NCBI GenBank assembly: GCA_910587735.1
Contig: CAJUNT010000058.1
Coordinates: 1 to 8,442 of the forward strand
Direction of reading: 5' to 3'
Source of the DNA: an uncultured Clostridia bacterium
GTDB lineage: Bacteria > Bacillota > Clostridia > Lachnospirales > Anaerotignaceae
Length of the DNA stretch: 8,442 nucleotides
The notes under the pieces are model-generated. The model had not been told where the DNA came from. It saw only the letters and a program-made list of their open reading frames with translations, and did not search any database. The translations under genes and the position numbers were made by a program. Of this stretch, positions 4,916-8,442 are shown one piece after another; positions within the stretch are counted from its first letter, which is position 1, and every line of letters begins with the position of its first letter.

Positions 4916-5899
4916 TTAGCTTAATGGAATATACCCACTTTGTTTTACAAGGTCTTGTCCTATTTGTGATGTCAGATACTGCACAAGTTTTTGTTCAGGA
5001 GATTCCGCATAACTATTTGCTCTTACAACAGCATAATAATTTGTCATAATAGGATAAATACCCTTTGCAATATTTCGTTTTGTGGGATAGATACCATCAA
5101 TAGAAAGCATTTTAATATTATAATCATAAAGCATAGTATTTGCATAATAATAAGTGTCATATCCTATGGCATATTCTCCGCCATCATAATTACTAATTAC
5201 TTTTTCTAATTCATACTCTTCATTGATTCTAATTTGCTGAGGGGGAGACATCATACTTCCCTGTGGCAACACAAGTGTGTTAAATAAATATTGTAATATT
5301 GAATTTTCAGGTTTTTGATATGCAACAATATCTTTTTCTACTCTTGTAAAATTTTCCCAGCTTGTTACTTGTCCAGAATAAATATTTTGAATATCCTCTA
5401 AATATAAATTTTGTATACTATTTTTTTTATTTACTAAAAATACGATTGCCTCATTTGAAATCGGTATAAATTCCAATGATGTACCATATTGCTGTTGTAT
5501 TTCCTCAGAAGGGGCAGGGGATAATACAATGTCACATTCTCTGGAAAGTAAAGTATTAAAAATCTCATCAATAGTATAATAATGTAATACTGATATGTCG
5601 TCATCAGTATTTTTTGAAAAAGCAGAAACAATATTTTCTCCTAATGGTGCAGTAACAGCAGTTACACCAATGTTAGGGAAGGGACTATCAAAAAAATCTG
5701 TTGTAGCATATTGTGTCCAATTTGTTTCAGATGTTGTTTGTTGTGATTGTTGTTCTGTTTCATCTGATTGCTGTTCTGTTTCTTCAGTAGCTTGTGCTTC
5801 TTTTTCGCTCATAATACGAACATAAACGGCGGTGGAAATCATACTTCCAAACAATATAATAAATAAAAAAGACATAAATATTTTTGTAGATTTTTTCAT
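4916..5899 (-). CDS. Membrane-anchored PstS-like substrate-binding-domain protein
   Basis: A 327-residue extracytoplasmic protein with the periplasmic binding (PstS-like) fold. Residues 7-27 are a membrane helix after MKKSTK, without a lipobox Cys, so it is probably an uncleaved anchor. Residues 33-60 are a Glu/Gln/Thr linker. The binding domain covers about 65-327. Family marks are DIVLSPAPSEE (123-133), FIPISNEAIVFLVNKKNSIQ (144-163), LEDIQNIYSGQVTSWENF (167-184) and YAIGYDTYYYAN (243-254). The segment AYQKPENSILQYLFNTLV (193-210) lines up with the loop that in relatives reads like 'RPENSGSQT'. Here the Gly-Ser part is Ile-Leu-Gln, so the usual oxyanion-binding residues are missing. No PstC, PstA or PstB gene is nearby. 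It is the second gene of an operon; AAGGAG lies 7 nt before the ATG, and 15 nt separate it from the upstream stop. A sensing or wall-associated role is as likely as transport. Confidence 0.75.
   Translation of the reverse strand: MKKSTKIFMSFLFIILFGSMISTAVYVRIMSEKEAQATEETEQQSDETEQQSQQTTSETNWTQYATTDFFDSPFPNIGVTAVTAPLGENIVSAFSKNTDDDISVLHYYTIDEIFNTLLSRECDIVLSPAPSEEIQQQYGTSLEFIPISNEAIVFLVNKKNSIQNLYLEDIQNIYSGQVTSWENFTRVEKDIVAYQKPENSILQYLFNTLVLPQGSMMSPPQQIRINEEYELEKVISNYDGGEYAIGYDTYYYANTMLYDYNIKMLSIDGIYPTKRNIAKGIYPIMTNYYAVVRANSYAESPEQKLVQYLTSQIGQDLVKQSGYIPLS
5745..5786 (-). repeat. 21-bp tandem duplication in the linker of the PstS-like protein
   Basis: Two adjacent 21-bp units (5745-5765 and 5766-5786) differ at few positions and encode the repeated TEQQSDE/TEETEQQS part of the Glu/Gln linker. 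It is a multiple of three, so the frame is kept. Such units can expand or shrink by slippage and would alter linker length only. Confidence 0.65.
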
Positions 5900-5914
5900 G
5901 AAATACTCCTTTTA

Positions 5915-7357
5915 TTAAAAATTTGCATATTTTGAAAAATCAAATAATTTGCTTTCATAAACAAGATTCATAGTATTATCTTCTTCTGTAGGTTGCAAAG
6001 GTACAGTGATTTTTCCGCTGTTATCTAATGTAAAATCTGTACTATCTAAATAACTTAATTGCTGTTCTGTTAAACCATCTATACTATCAGGCAATAATAA
6101 ATCACGAACAGACATTTGTTCTCCTGTAGGCATATGTATCAATATATTTCTTTGATTAAACAATTTTTGATTATTTACCATAGCATTGCTTGATATAAAT
6201 ACTTTTAAAAATGGTCCTAATGCTCTAAATGATACGACTTTAATAGAAATCTCATCTGCTTTGGAAACATAGTTTAATATAGGTGTAGTATCTGCATATA
6301 ATCTTTGTGTAATATTTAATTGTTCATTTACCAGGTCTGTCATATCTTGGTCTTTATAATTTTTAACAGCAATAAATAAAGTGTCTTCACATTCCTCTAC
6401 TGTAATACTGTCATCTTGTTCTATTAAAAAAGTATCTGTTGTATCAATAAATTGCTTTGAAAGTAAATTTGTAATATCCATAATATCCTCTATTTCATTA
6501 GGAGAAAAAGAAAGATATGGCAATAAAACAGATAAATTTAATGCAATATTATTTTCATTGATACAATATGGATTTTGTTCATTTAATATAAATACAAAAT
6601 GGGGTTCTGTATTGGTATCGACTCCGCTATCATAATATAATGAAAAGTCATTTTCTGATAAATTATGAAAAGAACGTTTTAATGTATCAAAATGTTCTGT
6701 ACTTTCTAATAATATTTTATTTTGAATTTGCTTCTCTAAAGCTGTCATATATGATTTGTCTTCTGTAAATAATTCATTTAATTGTGCCTCTTTTTTTTCT
6801 TTTACATTATAAAATTTTGAAATATAATAAGTATTATTTTCAATATTATATAATTCCACTGCTTCATTTGTATTTTTGTTTATGATACTAGGTGTTGCAG
6901 TAAGCTGTATGCTGGCATAATAGCCAATAAAGCACAATTTACCTTCTATGGTGATATGGTTTTGTAAATCAGTTGGCTGTAATGCTGTCTGTTGCTGTAA
7001 TGCTGTAAAATCAATATCATATAATACAGCATCGCCGAATTCAGAACTTAAATTCTCTATAAAATCGTTTAAATCGCTTTCATAAGAACTTTTTAAATTT
7101 TTTGCTTTGGGCAAGTGTTCTGTTACAGTAACATCATTTACTGTGAATTCCAAAGGAGAGGAATATGATGTCATAGTATTTTTGATTGTTCTTGTAGAGG
7201 GGACATATATCCATGAAACACATTCTGTTTTTGCAGTATTATTTTTTGATGAAACAGTAATGGCATTTTGTTCATCAAAAAGAGAAACGATATTTTGACA
7301 GCCACAGCAAAAACAAACAGACAATGTTATAATAGAAAGAAATATTTTTTTGAGCAT
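5915..7357 (-). CDS. Probable lipoprotein with tandem RsiV/PdaC-like (DUF4163/DUF3298) regions
   Basis: A 480-residue exported protein. Residues 1-20 form a lipoprotein-type signal, MLKKIFLSIITLSVCFCCGC, with Cys20 as the likely lipidated residue; the -3 and -2 positions are both Cys, which is atypical. Two parts resemble the RsiV/PdaC-type pair of domains. The first has EFTVNDVTVTEHLPKA (70-85), AQLNELFTEDKSYMTALEKQ (191-210), which fits the DUF3298 'LkdLF..d.dYl..L' motif, and HFVFILNEQNPYCINENNI (253-271), which fits the 'F.l...gl...f.pyei' end. The second has LVNEQLNITQRLY (342-354), ISIKVVSFRALGPFL (370-384) and ILIHMPTGEQMSVRDLLLPD (405-424), the 'TGe.l.l.dLl' motif. This assignment is by eye. 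The AAAGGAG 7 nt before the ATG sets the start. It is the first gene of the operon with the PstS-like protein, so the two may work together at the cell surface. Confidence 0.6.
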   Translation of the reverse strand: MLKKIFLSIITLSVCFCCGCQNIVSLFDEQNAITVSSKNNTAKTECVSWIYVPSTRTIKNTMTSYSSPLEFTVNDVTVTEHLPKAKNLKSSYESDLNDFIENLSSEFGDAVLYDIDFTALQQQTALQPTDLQNHITIEGKLCFIGYYASIQLTATPSIINKNTNEAVELYNIENNTYYISKFYNVKEKKEAQLNELFTEDKSYMTALEKQIQNKILLESTEHFDTLKRSFHNLSENDFSLYYDSGVDTNTEPHFVFILNEQNPYCINENNIALNLSVLLPYLSFSPNEIEDIMDITNLLSKQFIDTTDTFLIEQDDSITVEECEDTLFIAVKNYKDQDMTDLVNEQLNITQRLYADTTPILNYVSKADEISIKVVSFRALGPFLKVFISSNAMVNNQKLFNQRNILIHMPTGEQMSVRDLLLPDSIDGLTEQQLSYLDSTDFTLDNSGKITVPLQPTEEDNTMNLVYESKLFDFSKYANF

Positions 7358-7386
7358 ATATGAACTCCTTTCCGAATCATCATTCT

Positions 7387-7424
7387 ATATTAAGAGTATA
7401 GCTTTTTTGATAAAAAGTCAATTC
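7387..7424 (-). promoter_or_regulatory. Possible promoter of the lipoprotein/PstS-like operon
   Basis: On the minus strand TTGACT is followed after 15 bp by TATACT, or after 17 bp by the poorer TACTCT. Spacing or box quality is suboptimal either way. It lies in the gap of 148 bp between this operon and uppP, which are divergent. Confidence 0.4.
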
Positions 7425-7442
7425 ATAGTATAACATTTTATA

Positions 7443-7471
7443 TAGACAATATCAAAAAAATCGTTTAAAAT
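7443..7471 (+). promoter_or_regulatory. Possible promoter of uppP
   Basis: TAGACA (7443-7448) and TAAAAT (7466-7471) are 17 bp apart. The start point would be near 7478, giving a leader of about 28 nt with AAGGAGG at 7494-7500. Confidence 0.5.
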
Positions 7472-7505
7472 GAAAAAAATATAATGAAATATGAAGGAGG
7501 ACAAA

Positions 7506-8354
7506 ATGAGCTGGGAAGAAATTTTTAAAGCGTTTTTGTTTGGTGTAATAGAAGGTGTTACAGAATGGTTACCTATCAGTAGTACGGGACATATGATATT
7601 GTTTCAAGAATTTGTGACATTAAAAATGTCAGAAGAATTTATGGAAATGTTTTTTGTTGTGATACAATTAGGAGCGATATTAGCCGTTGTATTATTATAT
7701 TGGAATAAACTTTTTCCATTTTCATTTAAAAAGGGAGTACAGATAAAAATATCAATACTACAAATGTGGTTTAAAATTATATTTGCTTGTATACCAGCAG
7801 CGATTATTGGTGTATTGTTTGATGACCAATTAAATGCATGGTTTTATAATTATCAAACGGTATCCATTATGTTAATATTATTTGGTATATTATTTTTAGT
7901 GATTGAAAATATGAATTATGGTAAAAAGCCTCAAATTACAAAACTTTCACAAATTACATATCAAACTGCTTTTTTGATAGGATTATTTCAGTTAATTGCT
8001 GCCGTATTTCCAGGGACTTCTCGTTCTGGTGCAACTATTATAGGTGGTTTGCTGATTGGTATGTCACGTACTGTAGCAGCAGAATTTACATTCTTTTTGG
8101 CTGTGCCTGTTATGTTTGGAGCAAGCTTGTTAAAATTGATTAAATTTGGTGTTGCGTTTGAACATGATGAAATCATTGTGCTTTTGGTGGGTATGGTAGT
8201 AGCGTTTGTAGTTTCTATTATTGCCATTAAATTTTTAATGGGTTATATTAAGAAAAATAATTTTAAACCTTTTGGTTGGTATAGAATTGTGTTGGGAATA
8301 TTGGTTTTGCTTTATTTTGGCGTGCAGACATTTTTGAGATTTATAGCTGCATAG
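7506..8354 (+). CDS. uppP: Undecaprenyl-diphosphatase (UppP/BacA)
   Basis: A 282-residue polytopic membrane enzyme that removes one phosphate from undecaprenyl diphosphate, recycling the lipid carrier for peptidoglycan and teichoic acid synthesis; high levels give bacitracin resistance. Motif 1, GVIEGVTEWLPISSTGHMIL (residues 13-32), contains the catalytic pair Glu16 and Glu20 and Ser26 and His29 (E. coli Glu17, Glu21, Ser27, His30). Motif 2, FPGTSRSGATI (168-178), contains Arg173 (E. coli Arg174). Around eight hydrophobic helices are visible, and length matches the family (about 270-285). I start at 7506 because AAGGAGG lies 5 nt upstream; an ATG at 7491 in frame would place that site inside the gene. 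The gene is transcribed alone, and repeat copy B follows 18 nt after the stop. Confidence 0.96.
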   Translation: MSWEEIFKAFLFGVIEGVTEWLPISSTGHMILFQEFVTLKMSEEFMEMFFVVIQLGAILAVVLLYWNKLFPFSFKKGVQIKISILQMWFKIIFACIPAAIIGVLFDDQLNAWFYNYQTVSIMLILFGILFLVIENMNYGKKPQITKLSQITYQTAFLIGLFQLIAAVFPGTSRSGATIIGGLLIGMSRTVAAEFTFFLAVPVMFGASLLKLIKFGVAFEHDEIIVLLVGMVVAFVVSIIAIKFLMGYIKKNNFKPFGWYRIVLGILVLLYFGVQTFLRFIAA

Positions 8355-8372
8355 TAAATAACGATAAAAAAG

Positions 8373-8442
8373 CGAACGCAAAAAGTCAAAGTTCTTTGTC
8401 AAACTTTCTTTCAAGAAAGTTTGTAGGTGTGGACAACGTCCA
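8373..8442 (+). repeat. Two-hairpin dispersed element, copy B (cut by the window end)
   Basis: From CGAACGCAAA onward this copy is almost identical to copy A, with two extra bases before hairpin 1. Hairpin 1 (8400-8423) is the same 11-bp stem. Hairpin 2 starts at 8428 with TGTGGAC, has the loop AAC instead of GAA, and its 3' arm GTCCA runs off the edge. The stem is kept while the loop differs. It lies 18 nt after the uppP stop, in the gene's orientation. uppP shows no other terminator inside the window. Confidence 0.85.

Noticed and set aside
4747..5049. Plus-strand open frame of 100 codons across repeat copy C and the end of the pstS-like gene
   Set aside because: It starts inside the terminator stem, has no ribosome site, and its PPTFLKKSW stretch is the repeat translated; the rest is antisense to a well-supported gene.
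4249..8442. CRISPR array built from the repeated 24-bp palindrome
   Set aside because: There are only three copies, kilobases or hundreds of bases apart and in both orientations, with genes between them and no spacers.

Overview
This AT-rich window reads as a chromosomal piece of a low-GC Gram-positive anaerobe. Consensus-like sigma-A promoters, strong AAGGAGG ribosome binding sites, a Gram-positive type UppP, a long YajC with an Ala/Gln-rich N-terminus, stalk-domain and RsiV-like secreted proteins and a BspA-type leucine-rich fragment fit Clostridia. Lachnospiraceae-like is my best guess, by inference only.

Layout. Positions 1-55 hold what looks like the right end of an IS200/IS605-type (TnpB) element whose body lies off the left edge. 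It cuts the C-terminus off a MerR regulator (12-320, minus). The MerR gene faces a flavodoxin (455-931, plus). Between them is a MerR-type promoter with a 19-bp spacer and a perfect 8+4+8 palindrome, plus a separate consensus promoter for merR. A terminator (994-1031) closes that module. Next comes a secreted stalk-domain protein with its own promoter and a leader of about 120 nt (1221-2516). Two overlapping minus-strand XRE-type regulators follow (2679-3038 and 3053-3382). Beside them is a short plus-strand remnant of a BspA-like leucine-rich repeat protein (3493-3606).

The middle holds yajC (3710-4201) with its own promoter and terminator. A 77-residue two-helix membrane protein follows (4457-4690), with a perfect 14-bp hairpin directly in front of its ribosome binding site. 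On the minus strand a two-gene operon runs 7357 to 4916: a lipoprotein with apparently tandem RsiV/PdaC-like regions, then a membrane-anchored PstS-like binding protein that has lost the usual Ser-Gly-Ser ligand loop. uppP (7506-8354, plus) ends the window.

The most interesting unexplained structure is a dispersed intergenic element of about 90 bp with two hairpins, present three times: 4249-4339 (plus), 4779-4872 (minus) and 8373-8442 (plus, cut by the window end). Four base pairs differ between copies and all four changes are compensatory, while loops and linkers vary freely. Each copy lies just downstream of a gene's stop codon and in that gene's orientation. This suggests selection on a folded RNA or single-stranded DNA structure, or a small mobile element with structured ends.
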